Origin: Chalara sp. BL73
Taxonomy: Eukaryota > Ascomycota > Leotiomycetes > Helotiales
DNA length: 64,000 bases
Reading direction: 5' to 3'
NCBI GenBank assembly: GCA_918026815.1
Contig: CAKJVC010000085.1
Span: 1 to 64,000 of the forward strand
Each line of letters opens with the position of its first letter. The stretch's first letter is position 1. Below, in pieces: positions 1 to 12,299 of this stretch. The notes under the pieces were generated by a model that was given only the letters and a program-made list of their open reading frames with translations, was not told the DNA's origin and did no database searches. The position numbers and the translations under genes were made by a program.

Positions 1-3000
1 GCATCGAGCTGAGCATTAATGGAGCATCAGAGCTATATCCTTAACTGGGAGAGATCTCGGATTGAAAAAGAATACAGCCTATAGTTGGGTAACCTCAAGC
101 CTTCTTTCTGCTTACCTGAATCGAGGTCTGAAGATTTTCAAGCAGCTCAAGAACAAGGGACAATCTAGAACACGTTGTCTATGAGTCAAAGGCAGCAAAA
201 GATTTGAATCGGTGTTAGAGACCGCAACCGCCTCAAAGTCTCCCATTTGAGAGAACACCTACAAAATTTTAGTACTGAGGTACGAGGATTGCAGAATAAA
301 CACGAACGAAATCGCAAGATATGACTTCTCTTATTGCTTCTCCATCTAACCCGTCTCCCACAATCTACCATAACCTTAAGGAACCGGCGACTAGAATATT
401 GTGCTACTTACTTTACAGATGTGTCCTGATATATCCCTTCATGATATACGCTCTCCTGATTAAGCTACTCAGTAGGTTGACCTGCTAGTGCCAGCTACGG
501 GCATAACTTCCACGAGGCCAGGTTTGCCGGAAAGATTGGAATTTTCTTGACAATCAGTTACCCAACAAATAATGCGTAGTATTAGTCATGTTGAACACCA
601 CAGATTTTGGGGAAAGACTCAGAGGACAGGCCCACGCATGCGATTGTGAGCAAGAATACCAACATCGAGGATGCCATCAACGTAGATATGAAAGCATGGG
701 TGGGGTTGTGGCTGTAACCTTAAAATAACCTTATTAATAACTGTGGCTTAGCTGTCGTCATGTCACACAGTCTTGCTTACTAGAACCAGGCAACCAACCA
801 CAGATTGGTGAAAGACTAAGGTCTGGGCCTTTGCATTGTATCAAAACGACATCTGATAATGGTAGAGCCGTAAGTTGGTCCATAGTCGATGGATAAAGCA
901 GTTTGTTGACTGACCACAGGACAACAGATACTCAAAAGAGCATCAACCAACGGCGCCAACGATTCCATTCAGGATGCTACCACGGGGCATACCAATGAAC
1001 ATATATGGCGGTCATAATGCGGCCAACTTTAATACCGCTATCAGTAAAGAAAAATCGGTTTTGGAGAGTGAAAAACTGGGAAGATCCTTTGTTCATCTAT
1101 GATGCTCCTCGCTCCAAGTTGTGATACGAGCTCTTTCCAGGTTCCAAAGTATGGTTGGCTCTGAAAGAAGACTTCCGCTCTTGCATTAATCCAGACACAA
1201 CAACATCAAGCTCTACCGCATCCAACCACCTCAACCCCCGTCCTGCGTTCCCACTAATTTGACCTCCAGCCGATGTTTCTCTTCTCGATGTTGCAAATAT
1301 CTTCAACAAGAAATACTTTCTTCAAAATCTGCACAGGCGTCTTTTCCTAGAGCCTCTATTGTATGTGGTCTGGGCCGACTCGCTCGCAATCTTTTTCGTC
1401 ACATTTTATTTCGAACGCAAATCATTGCCAGATGGGAAAACCATGTCTGCAACATTCTGTAGAGACCATGTACCTCCAAGTAAGTGCATCTCCTCCACGG
1501 TGGCCGAATCGTTTCCATTACAAAGAGGACTTCAAATTCCATGGAAATATCACACCCACTGAATCGCAGATAAGCTCGCTGGCTATGCACCATTCTCCTG
1601 CTCTGGTAAATTGCATCTCGTGAAATCATCTGTCGGCTGAGTGTTTTTGTTTCTCGGTCCAGAATTGCGGACGCAATTAAAGCCGCAAGCACAGGGTTCC
1701 ATCTAAAGCCAGAAAAAATCTGTCTGAGTGTAGAAGATAGAACCAGGCATTGATAGTTAACAAACCCTAAGAATATATGTCGGCGGAAGAACGTGCAAAA
1801 GTTTTTGTGAGCAGCACGAGGACAGACAGTCTTCGGAACCGCAGAGGAGCCGTGGAGGAGATCTCGACGCAAGAATTTCTTTTCGGTACAGATTGGCTGT
1901 GTAAAGATCAAGCCCTGATGCTGTTGCAGAATCCAGCTTCCATGCGTGAAGTTCTCAAAATTGAGACGACGCAATGGAGGAATACGTACCTTTGAAATAT
2001 CACAAACTTGTGTTGAGATCGGCTCCGACAAGTATGGTACCGACCTGTAGAATTACTTTGAGGCTCATGAAGAGCCGCAGGAATATGCGTCGATAACCGC
2101 GGACCTTTCTGACACAATATTCTATTGCGCCTGTTTGTTATGAATCTCGATATAAACCTGCAACTACCGTATCTTTGCAACGCATCGCTCTAACGGCGAA
2201 ATTGACGGTCGGAGGAAGTCTCAAGTTTCGAGAATCGAGTCTCATATGATTAGCAGAAGATCGCCATCCGCCCTACTTAGGATAGAATACTTAGCTCTCT
2301 CTATGGCAAGCTTGGGCGGATCGTCATCACCATAGGTTGGCCTTGACTCCGATGGTACGTTCGAGTCTCTTGACCAGGATTCAAATATGTTCCATCCTCA
2401 TCATCTTCATTATGGCTGTGCATTCGTCGGTATCCATTGCCTGAGCGGCCGTGATAGCTGCTTCGCGGATATGTTTCTGGGATTTGGCGAGTATAAAATG
2501 ATCCTTGATTGTCTAAGCGAAGCATCAACATTATTCCCATGGCTGAAACTGCCTAATCCACCTAAATTTAACCACTTATGCCCTCTCTGCTCTAACAAGG
2601 GATTAATGTATCTGTTCTAATTAGTTCTGGCATATGTGTACGATTGTGGATGCAACGAGGGCCGAATGATGACTTGAAATGCTCGAAATTATAGCCTACG
2701 GGCCGATGGCGTGAATAATATCAAGTCGCAGAAAACATCATTGTAGAAGTGGGCGGCTTAAAGGTTAATGACACTTAAATTTGTGAGGGGACGGCTGTTA
2801 TACAGCACATGTCTGCTCTTTGGTTTCTGTTCTGGGCAAACAGGTTCAGATACTCTACTCGTTAATACTATCTTGCACAATTAAGATAGGGGCATCCCTG
2901 ATAAGCAATGCACTTACAGGACCTGACGGCAGATGAGATTTCGTATCGAAATAGGCAACCAGCCTTCTTTCCTCCCATTGCCTCAGCAACCGCCTCAGAC

Positions 3001-4036
3001 CAGAACACCGTGTTCCAAACCGAAATTGGCGTTTGGTAAATCCTGCCAACGGAAGCGGAGAGCAGCGAGATCTCATTTATGAATTTTCGGTAGTGCGTTG
3101 TCTCTGGTTGTGCAGCCACCTTTAGTGGACTGCACGCAAGGAGCTGGGTTCTAGGCAGATTACCTCCTGCGTCCTGCATGCAGATGAAAGTTTTGTAAGA
3201 CCTGCATTTTTTGTGCAAGCTCATACAGATTGACATGCCCTTCTTGGATAGCACACAGCTGCATAATCGCCGCAGGTACAGTGCTTAGGAGGTTGAAGCC
3301 CTGGACCACCAAGTTTGCAGGGCATCAGGAGGTAATGGGATCGCAGATTTCAAATATATAAAGCGGACTTATACGGTTGCCAGCCTCGTAAGTCAGTTAG
3401 CTGGGCTTCGAACCTGAAGACTTTGTACTTCTTGACAAGTTATGTCTAAAAGAAGGAAATATCTGAATAATTTCACAAATCATGCTGAGGCATTTGGCCC
3501 CAACATGCAGTGGATCACAGTTGCTTATGGCACAGGAGGCAAGTGTCTGTTTGATTTGATCAGAGAATTATGCCTCTGATTCGACTCCTATGGAGCAATA
3601 ACTACCTAGCTCTTCAGCAAAATATGGTATGCTGGAATTACAGATGCGCACCACCAATCAGACATACCCTACAAACGTTGTACCCTTTAACCCCAAGATC
3701 CACCCAAATTTTTATATATCGCCATTCTCTAGAACTCACTAAAATGCTACTATAGCCGTTCTTAAACATGTCTTTCATGAATGCTGACTCGCAGAACAAC
3801 AACCAGTGCGCCACGATCTGACATGCAAACTCAATACCCAAAATTGGATATCGCCAGGCAAAGATACATTTAACACCACATCTGTAAACCTTCTTCCATC
3901 GTACATGTTGATACAGGAGTTGAACAATGGCATCTCCAAATTGGTAAGTCCGGCTGGGCTTTAGCGCAAACCACTGGAAATGTACTAGAATCGCCGTTGA
4001 TACATCCGTCTATCACAACAGCCCATCATGATGCCC
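1..4036. other. Gene-poor region, no supported gene
   Basis: I found no ORF here with a recognisable domain. The longest open frame is 210 codons on the minus strand at 1399-2031, with no family signature. A minus-strand stretch around 2868-3254 ends near a GTAAGT donor-like site (about 2915) and could be an exon, but no continuing frame could be joined to it. Both are best treated as unsupported. Confidence 0.5.
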
Positions 4037-5284
4037 TTACCCACCTCGAGAAAAATAGGCATTAGAAAGAGGTGAAGAAGCAAATACGTCCAGCTGCATC
4101 GATGAGAAGACACCCCATGAAGACTCTATTTGTACTTCACTCTGGCTAAAATTTCTCACATTCGGGTTCTCACTGTCTTTGTCGATGATGGGCTCTCGGA
4201 CTCCGGACTTGGTGGAAGAACCAGACTTGCTGGTGGTTTTCCGATTCATGCTGTCGTAGTATGCCTGGGCATCGGGGTGGTATTTGGTGCGAGACGATTT
4301 CTTCTCTTGCTTCGTGTGAAGCTTGACGTGCGACTTCTTATTGTCCGACCTGCCAAAGATCTTCTCGCAAAATGGGCATGGATAGTAGTCAGTTCCCGAG
4401 TGCGTCCTTTCATGGCGCTTAAGATGTTCTTGCCTCTGGAATCTCTTGTTGCATCCATCCCAAGGGCACTCCTTCTTCGCTTTCCTCTGAAGTTTGATCT
4501 GATTGCCAAGAAGTGATTCTGGTTCTCTCTTGACGTGTACCCGGTGTCGGCGACCCCCATTCTGGAGCTGGATGGCATGTAACTGCCGTGTATAATCCTG
4601 TAGTGTATGCATGCCTGCAGGCTGCAGAGGTACGGATACCGAATGGCGAAGGGATGATGACCTGGAAGGGGTCGCCGAACCAGATCCTGCACTGCTACAG
4701 TCTCCAATAGGATTAGCATAGGATGGTGTACAATATTTTCTGTCTTCAGGCGAGTCACTGAAGGAAAAATCCGTGGCACATTCTGATACCGGACTGTTAT
4801 CGAAGTCTACATTTCGCAGCGGCGAGTTCAACTCATAAGTGTTGAGGAACGTGGTTTGAGTAGGATTGACAAAACTCGGTGATATTCCCAGGCCAGGCGC
4901 TGGAGAAATAGACTCCATATTTGTGTTCATTGTGAGGCCATGATGATTTCCAAAAGAATCAAACATTGGCCCAGAATATCCTGGAAATTGCGAGTACCCT
5001 AACATGGTCTGATTTTCCATGATCTTGCTCGTGTCGAGTGGGAGAAGCATTCCGTTTTCTGTAAACCCGTTCATGGTCTCTGGTGCCATTGGCATTGCGT
5101 TGTACATGCCGGCACTGTTGTATGCATCTTCGACCTTTACAGCATCAAATTCGGAGTCGAATGACTCTCTTCTGGAGGAGCCTGCAAATGACGTGTCCCA
5201 AGAGGCCGATGAGAAAGAAGAATTAATCGACTCTGCTGTAGAGCTTTGGCTAGAGGCATAGCTTCCGTGGCGGTCGGCAAACAT
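4037..5284 (-). CDS. C2H2 zinc-finger transcription factor (two tandem fingers, BrlA-like arrangement)
   Basis: This single-exon gene encodes 415 aa. Two adjacent C2H2 fingers are visible: finger 1 C273-X4-C278-X12-H291-X3-H295 and finger 2 C303-X2-C306-X12-H319-X3-H323, joined by a short linker. A basic stretch follows (KKSSRTKYHPDAQAYYDSMNRK region, residues about 328-349). The first 260 residues are Ser/Thr/Asn-rich and low in complexity, as in activation regions. The RRQEHLKRH-type finger helix and the conserved tail after finger 2 resemble the conidiation regulator BrlA and its relatives, but I cannot confirm orthology. Expected role: nuclear, sequence-specific DNA binding. The start is the first ATG of the frame. 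The roughly 3.2 kb upstream without a gene fits a developmentally controlled regulator, which is inference. Confidence 0.85.
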   Translation of the reverse strand: MFADRHGSYASSQSSTAESINSSFSSASWDTSFAGSSRRESFDSEFDAVKVEDAYNSAGMYNAMPMAPETMNGFTENGMLLPLDTSKIMENQTMLGYSQFPGYSGPMFDSFGNHHGLTMNTNMESISPAPGLGISPSFVNPTQTTFLNTYELNSPLRNVDFDNSPVSECATDFSFSDSPEDRKYCTPSYANPIGDCSSAGSGSATPSRSSSLRHSVSVPLQPAGMHTLQDYTRQLHAIQLQNGGRRHRVHVKREPESLLGNQIKLQRKAKKECPWDGCNKRFQRQEHLKRHERTHSGTDYYPCPFCEKIFGRSDNKKSHVKLHTKQEKKSSRTKYHPDAQAYYDSMNRKTTSKSGSSTKSGVREPIIDKDSENPNVRNFSQSEVQIESSWGVFSSMQLDVFASSPLSNAYFSRGG

Positions 5285-8200
5285 TTTGAGATGGGCTTGA
5301 GATTCCTGATCTTGTGGGTGCGGAAAGTCGTTGCTTCTAGGAAATGGAATGGCCTAGGATGCTATCGATATTTGAGATATGTATACTTTGTCTATGGAAA
5401 GAACTGTGGTCACGAAGAATGAGCGGACGAACTCTGTCAAAGTTGAAGGATCGTAAAAGGACGCCTTCTACCATTTAACACTTGAGTAATGGTTCCGACC
5501 ACCACCTTGGAAACTGGTCTTGATCCAGGAGAAACGGTTTCTTCGTCTTACCAAGTGTGTAACTATCGATAACGGGAAGAGTCCCAAACAAGCAACGCCA
5601 AAGAAGGAATGCAGAACGATCGTAATGAGTTGGTCTCTATCGCCCTCAGGTTAGTTATCTTAAGATTGTACCTCCTCGAAGCCATACCTGTGGTAACAAA
5701 GGGCAGCTTCAGACTTGTTGGTACCTTGAGAGCAAGGACTTGTTAGGTTGGGTGTAACTATTGGTTGGTGTGTCGTGGACCTTGCAGAAGATCATTGGAC
5801 TTCCCCCCTGAGCAGGAAGTAGGTTCCTCTTAACAGAACATAATAGCCCAGTATGGATAACCCACCAATATGCATAGCAATAGATGGCAAGACTCTGGAT
5901 CAACAATATGAATTGTGGGGTCGCTAAGAGTAAACATGAGAGGTGTCTTTGGGATGTGGCAAGACAAATTAGAGTTAGCCATTGGCGTCGAAGGTCTCAG
6001 ACTTTTCGTCTCTTACGTGCATGAACGCTTCGAAAACTGGATCATGATAGTCTATTGGATCTCAGAGCGGGTACAAAAGGACCGATCGAAAGAACAGTAC
6101 TAGCCTGTATCTCAAACGACTGCAAGAAAAAGGAGGCTTTTGCGGAGGCTGAAAGAGAAGCTAGAAACCAGGAACAGCGCTTCGCAGATCTCGAGATCTT
6201 GCATAAAGTCCCGACTATCTCACATTCCAATCAATAATGCATCATTGACAGCACAATAGGCCTCGAAGAAATGAAGCTCGCCTTTATCTTGGAATGCTCT
6301 CTCGGGCCGGTTTCTCGAAGGCCCCCACGTCTGGTTCATACAAATTGAAATCAATATGAGATCATATTCCAAGGGTAACACTAGACTACATGATCATCTC
6401 AGGGAGTTCTCAACCCCAAAACACGGGGGTCTAAGGTTATGCGTCCGTCTCGACCAAAGCTGCAGATCTTGGTAAACGCTTGAGCCGCGTTTAGAGGCCC
6501 AATCACCAAGTCTATAAGAAAGTCGGAGAATGCTCCGAGGACCAACTGAGATTTGAGCTGCTTCGAGACCTGAACAGGCACTTGCAGATAATAGAATAAG
6601 CCTCATGAACATGACAGAAATGACTATAATCGCTTGGCGGCTCTCCAATCACGGTTATAAAGAAGCACAACTGTCACAACGAAAGCAATAACAATCAGAT
6701 TGCGGTCTCTGGACCAACAGTTAGCTTAAGACTCTAGCCCCTTCTCAGTGGCGTCATCAATGTAGTCGAGCCGAGCCTCAACTTGGATGATAGGGTGTGA
6801 CAGCACCGACGACTGGGCTGAAAAACCAATAGGCTTGCAGACCAGCCACCACCGATCCTTTACCTTCAAATAGTTCGGTGGAACTTAATGATGGCGTATT
6901 GTGCCTCCCGTTCAAACGTTTTATGCCGTTATCCATCGCGCAATATCTAGGCTAAATCGTGGAGAGGCGGGGATTGTGACACTTGACAGCTATCAACTTT
7001 ATTGTTTTGTTCAACGACCAACTTCAACGATTACATATCAAGTTGCAAACAACTATTGAAACAACCAGCACAATCACAGTGACAGGTCCCGGAGTTATCT
7101 TTAAGCGGATCGTACGGGGATCTGAGCAGTGCGTACGTCAGCCGTAGTCTGCATTCTGGCGTAGAGCCTAGGTCTGAGAAGCATATGCGAGAATGCCGTG
7201 CCACCATTCCTCTGCACCACCTCAAGAAAATTTGCCGATTCGCATCTGAACAAGAAAGTTTTCTGGAAAGATATTTCAGCAGAACGATGAGTTCGGTCAA
7301 AGCGTGGCTAATACTAGCAATATGATCATTTCTGCGAGATCTACATGGACCCCGCACATTGGCTGCAGTTCCAAACATTAGCTTTTCAGCAGGTTTCAGT
7401 TAAGAACTTCAAGTACCCATATGACATTCGATAGTCAACTTGACCAGTCGAAGCCATTAAAGGTGAAGTATCCCCCAACCTCTGGAGTCTCTCCGTCAAC
7501 CAACTCCCAACTGTCATTGATCATAATTGGCCACATTTTCACGTCTCGAATCAACGTCCACATCGGCGTTGCGGACAAAAGTGTTCCATCTTGCATCGTT
7601 GTTTTTTTTTTAATTTGTTTTTTTATACGCTGGTTGGTCTATTTACAAAGGACTGTTGAGACTCTACTGTTTCCTGGTTTTGTTTTCTATTGTGCATAGT
7701 GCATATACAGTAGCGCGGTGCGTCTGACCCGGTCGGTGGGAGCGGATACCAGGGGAGCCCAAAAAGCCCTCCCCCCCCTCTTCAGTTCATTATACTTAGA
7801 ACGCCAAACATATCGGTTGCGGTCTTTCTGCAAGTTGGCGGGGTTTTAATGGGGGTCACAAATCCTCTCTGCTTTCTCTAATCCTTGATCAAGCGAGCTG
7901 CTTCACGTCCATCTTTTCGTTCTATTAACCTGATTCATGAGACCCCCCGCCGATCTATACTTTCCAACGCCTGTATGTGCCTTCGAGTGGAGGAGTTGCA
8001 TTGCATTTCGGGAGGAAAAGTCGTGCATCCGAGGTATGTCTCGACTTTGCCCTCTGAAGCAAAGTAATTGATGATAGCATCAGACCATGTTTGCATTCTT
8101 TGCGTAGCACAAGGCTGAAAGCCTCATCGTTATACGTCGAAACATGGACAGCCGGGACGGTGCCTGCTGAATCTGACATATCGCCGCTGCATTAGGTCGT

Positions 8201-8379
8201 ATTATTGACCAGATCATAGTGGAGACTGTTCTTTACTATACCAGAGCATTCACTCTGTTGACATTGTGGTTGCCTTCTCTAGTAAAAGTATACGGGTTAC
8301 AAACACAGGACAAGGTTTAGAGAAATGATTCATCCATTCAGGCTGGCTCAGTAACCCACTGGTCCCCTCAGTCTGGGAA
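5285..8379. other. Long intergenic region upstream of the C2H2 regulator
   Basis: About 3.1 kb with only short ORFs (at most 115 codons) that show no domain. It holds poly-T runs around 7601-7625 and a C-run near 7770. It probably contains the promoter and leader of the C2H2 gene, but I could not assign any specific site. Confidence 0.4.
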
Positions 8380-8386
8380 TATATAA
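8380..8386 (+). promoter_or_regulatory. TATA-like box of the small Cys-rich gene
   Basis: TATATAA lies 134 bp upstream of the ATG at 8520. Position and sequence fit a core promoter element; no transcription evidence is available. Confidence 0.35.
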
Positions 8387-8519
8387 TGAGTTGGAAGGAG
8401 CGTCAAGAAAAACTTCCCCGATAGAGCCATCTTCCTGTGCTCAGAACTTTGTACCACCTGCACCCCATTTCTGCTGCAACATCCAAAACACAATAATTAT
8501 TCTTTCTAGAGCGTTCAGC

Positions 8520-8840
8520 ATGTGTTACGAGTATTTTTATTACTGCTGGAAGTGTCAAGAAGCACCAGATCCAAACAATCCTCTTTTATACAGAGATTGT
8601 ACCAATCCCGCTACTTGTGGTCACAACAAAAAAAACCGACCCTACAACAGAGGGGGAAGACAGCATTTTGAGGAGCCTCTTCCTGAGATTTGTGAGAATT
8701 GCACTCCAGTACAAGAGCCTTGGCCAGCCCATATTGCACCAATCCCGGACCACCCTATAGATGACAGGTACGGCGAACATCCCCTCTTGTTACGTTTGAC
8801 AAGGCTAAATTATCCCAGAAGAAGTCGCAGACGAAGGTAG
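8520..8840 (+). CDS. Small Cys-rich basic protein of unknown function
   Basis: The ORF gives 106 aa from the ATG at 8520; the frame is also open upstream to 8391, but this ATG begins the MCYEYF segment where the protein-like composition starts. Cysteines sit at the N-terminus (C2, then a CWKC pair), in DCTNPATC, and in ICENC, a spacing compatible with a small zinc-binding fold. The tail is basic (RRSRRRR). No signal peptide is seen, so it is probably intracellular. Short fungal proteins beginning MC with CxxC pairs are common and uncharacterised; membership of such a family is a guess. A TATA-like box precedes it. Confidence 0.5.
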   Translation: MCYEYFYYCWKCQEAPDPNNPLLYRDCTNPATCGHNKKNRPYNRGGRQHFEEPLPEICENCTPVQEPWPAHIAPIPDHPIDDRYGEHPLLLRLTRLNYPRRSRRRR

Positions 8841-10156
8841 TACTCGGCTTATTTGCGCCTACCGGCCCTACAACCATCTTTTCTTTCAAATTTCGAAAAC
8901 TAATCCATCAATCACCTCATTCAGCCTCGTGGCATCCGACATGATCTTGTACACCATCGCGCACGCGATCTTGTTTTTCGTTCCGAGGTTGCCTTACATT
9001 TCTGCGGATCTCTTCCCGCTGCCGTGCAACGCAAATGTACATGGTACAATGCCCTTTGTGCCTGCTTGTTAGTGACACCGCATCCACACAACACGAACAT
9101 AGAAACGGCTCGTCTACCGTGCATGGAGGAGCCTACAATTAGGGGCTTTGGAAGAACCTCATATTACTATTTTGAGAACATCACTCTTTCCTTATATGTT
9201 AGATATGATATTTACATATTCCTCTATGATGGGCGGATTCTGGTGAGAATAATGGAGTCGGCTGGGGTAAGTCGGTTGGAATGGTCAACACGAAGGTTTG
9301 GTACTGAGCCTGTCCTTGGAAAGGTGAATATGGGACGGTCCCTTGTTTCAGTGCGTTAGGCTGTCTAATGTTGGTATGGTTATGGAAGTGTGTATACGAA
9401 ATCAAAGTCAGTTACATATTGCAATACAGCACATATCCTAACTCCCATGATATAAATTTCATAATAATAGCCCAGTTGAAGTTCCTCAGCGTGACCTCGA
9501 ACACTGATCTAGACCTCCACGATATGACCTGAAGTCATCACAGGCGTTCCCTCCATGCTCCAAGACCGGAAAACTACACGTCAACGTTCGATGCCATTCC
9601 AGCACCCGAACACACGGCAAGCCGGCACTCAATCTCACGCAAATACCCTTTTCTCTTATCATGCATAAAACTGGTAACACGGGCCGAGTATTTGGAATTT
9701 CTTTTTTTTCGTGGCCAGAACAGCATGACAGTCTGCCAACCCGAGTCAGTGGAATGATGATCCGTCATATTTTTTTTGCTTTTGCTTTTGCATTTCTCGG
9801 GATTTGCTCTCGATGCGGCCGCCGATGCGGAGGCATGCATACATGCCATGGGTTTAGACGCACGGTGCTGGACATGGGCCAAGGACCACGGATGCTCCGA
9901 TTGTGTCGAGCTTTCAAAACCGGATCATCGAATGATCAGTCGCGCGTGCGTTGTTTACGCTTTCGTTATTTTTTCTTGCCGCGCAATGTCTCAGCATGAG
10001 ATTTTGGGTGAGCTGGATTAGAGTTTGTTGGGCTCGGTCACTTCGGTGCGGTTATTTTCTGTCATTTTTGAGATTTAGGATGGAATTGAGGGGAAGGGAG
10101 ATTTAGTGGCAATGCTATAGTAACGCTATGCTTGGTCATGGTGATGGGATTAGTGA
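8841..10156. other. Intergenic region without supported genes
   Basis: Only overlapping short ORFs with no domain are present. Two T-rich tracts occur near 9702-9710 and 9770-9790. Part of this stretch should be the 3' flank of the eIF2B gamma gene, which ends at 10157. Confidence 0.4.
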
Positions 10157-11859
10157 TCACGCTAGGTTGTCATCCGCGATAGCCTGCTCGTCTTCTTCGT
10201 CGATGAATTCTTGCAGCTCTTCTTCGGTGGCTTCCATGCCGGCGCTGGACATTAGCTTGCTGTTCTTATCTTCCGCTGTACAAATTTCACCATTAGTATT
10301 ATAAATGCATACTGAGACGGATAGAGGGTGGGAGAAACTTACTCTTCGCAGCCAGGACAAGATTCTCTTGCACTTCACAATCCGTCAACACAGAATCATC
10401 CCCGATCCTACTCCTTCTCCCCAAGATACACCCCGTTAATTTACAGTTCTTTCCCACAACCACCCCATCCATTACCACGCATCTCAAAAGCTTCGCCCCA
10501 GTACTGATTGTGCTGTTAGCACCAATAACGCATTCCTTGACAGAAGACTTTTCTTCTACGATTACATTCTCGGCAAGTAAGCAGTCGGCCCTTGTGACAG
10601 TTGTCCGCGCGGCGATGCCTTCTGGGTGAGCGACCTTGGTTGGGTGCGCGAATGGCGATGCTGCCTTTCCTGCTGTGTCAACGGCTTCAAGTTTTGCGAT
10701 TTGTAGCGAGATGGAGAGGAGGAGGGGTCCAGTATCCGCGCGTCGTATCAGTGGTGCTGGCGTTTCTGGCGAGGAGGGCTGTGAGAGATGCACGTATGCG
10801 AGAAGAGGCGGAATGATGAGTTTTGATTTTTCTTCTGCGGAAGGTGCAATATTCTTGGTGTATGTGCTACTTAATGTTTCGAAGTCGACTTCGGCCGCTG
10901 AGGTATCATTTTTTGCAGAGTTGCTATCTGAAGAGTTGAGGATCGTATCGAGATGTAGTTTTTGACTGAGACCTTCTTGCCAGCCTGCCTTTGCCCACCA
11001 CCCGAGCACATCCTCTCCAATGCTTTCTAGTTCTTCATTTTGATTTATCAGGTCTAGAATCCAGGCAGGGAAGAAATAGATATGCGCGTCTCGATGTGAG
11101 CTCAGCATTTTGAGTCGTGGGTGCGCACGAAGTAGGCCATGACGTAATGGTAGGCTCTTTTTGTCATCTGTGATGTCGTTCAACGTATCTGTTGGCACCG
11201 AATATACCAGTTCCGAGACGTGTTTGAGTAATGGGAAATGCATAGAATGGTGAGCACGTGACTTCAAGGCAGTTGTCGCAATGAAATTAGTTTCTTCACC
11301 CTTGATGACTGTTTCTCCTTTGGTTTGGTACCAAACTCCTAGTCCTCCTGCATGTCCGTTTCCGCCAGGCCGACATGCTTGCACGGCCCATAGGTCGAGG
11401 AAGGTTTCTCCACCAAGTTCACAGATCAGATCGCAAGGGAGAGTGAGAAAATTTCCCTTGATAATATCTCTGACTTCTGGCAGCCGGAAGATCTGTGCGG
11501 TGCTGGTATTGTTATCAAGATCTTTTGGGGCTAGTAAATTAGGTGTGGCCAACCCCGGAAAGCTTAGCTGAGGATTGGAGTGAAGTGCTGTTTTGATGGC
11601 CTGATATGATGAAGGAGGTACAATCAGAGTTATGTCTAGATCTAGTCAATCAAATTTACTTATGATATCTTGCTTCTCACATACCCGTGATGAGCATCCT
11701 CCGACAAAAATCTATAGCGTACCATACCATTGGACGATTCGCGATGGGTAATAAGGCCTTTGGATTTTGATCAGAGTTGGTGGTGAATGTAGGAAACGAA
11801 GATCCAGGACCACATAAAATGACTGCCTGGAAGGGAATCGTTTCTGCTTCTTCAGACAT
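10157..11859 (-). CDS. GCD1: Translation initiation factor eIF2B subunit gamma (Gcd1)
   Basis: Three exons, 11859-11685, 11635-10343 and 10275-10157, join in frame to 528 aa. The introns are 49 and 67 bp; the first donor is GTATGT and the second GTAAGT. The N-terminus carries the nucleotidyltransferase-like signature (AVILCGPGSSFPTF, then KALLPIANRPMVWYAIDF, residues about 12-52) of eIF2B gamma/epsilon. The C-terminal part has the hexapeptide-repeat left-handed beta-helix (VIGANSTIS, VVVGKNCKLTGCILG, about residues 400-460) and an acidic tail. eIF2B is the guanine nucleotide exchange factor of eIF2; gamma pairs with epsilon in the catalytic subcomplex, in the cytoplasm. The length fits fungal Gcd1. 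It is divergently arranged with the Pex22-like gene. Confidence 0.93.
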
Positions 11860-12299
11860 GGTGGCAGTGTGTCTCTGTGATTATGGAGATTCGAGGATGC
11901 CGAGAATAAGCAAGAGGGCGATTGCCAGGATTTGTGGTTTCTATATCTAATTAATTCTTGTAGAAAATTGTATCGTAAGTATCTACAGCCTGATTTCAGG
12001 TGTTTTGATATAGTAAAAACAACAGACTCGTATCAAGACGGAAGAAACTTTTGGTGCGAAAGTGTGTATATAATTTTCCCAAGATTCACACATCTCCAAA
12101 AATTAGTCATACGTGGTTGTATCACGTGAAAGTATTACAAGGATCAATGTTTCAGCGGGTCGCGCTGGTAACCGCATGTCAACAGAAAGATTCCCCCAGC
12201 CTCGGGATTACCTTCATGCGCCAGCCACCTTGCATTTCTTGATATTTATCTTTTCAAATGACGGCTGGAGGGGCAACTGAAATGCACATATCGTTCTAA
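11860..12299. promoter_or_regulatory. Divergent intergenic region between GCD1 and the Pex22-like gene
   Basis: The 440 bp between two oppositely oriented start codons should hold both promoters. I recognise no specific element with confidence. Confidence 0.4.

Noticed and set aside
1399..2031. 210-codon minus ORF
   Set aside because: No recognisable motif; several antiparallel ORFs overlap it and none joins to further exons.
3390..3420. tRNA-like B-box (GGTTCGAAGCC) on the minus strand
   Set aside because: Flanking bases do not pair as a T-stem, and no A-box or acceptor stem could be found.
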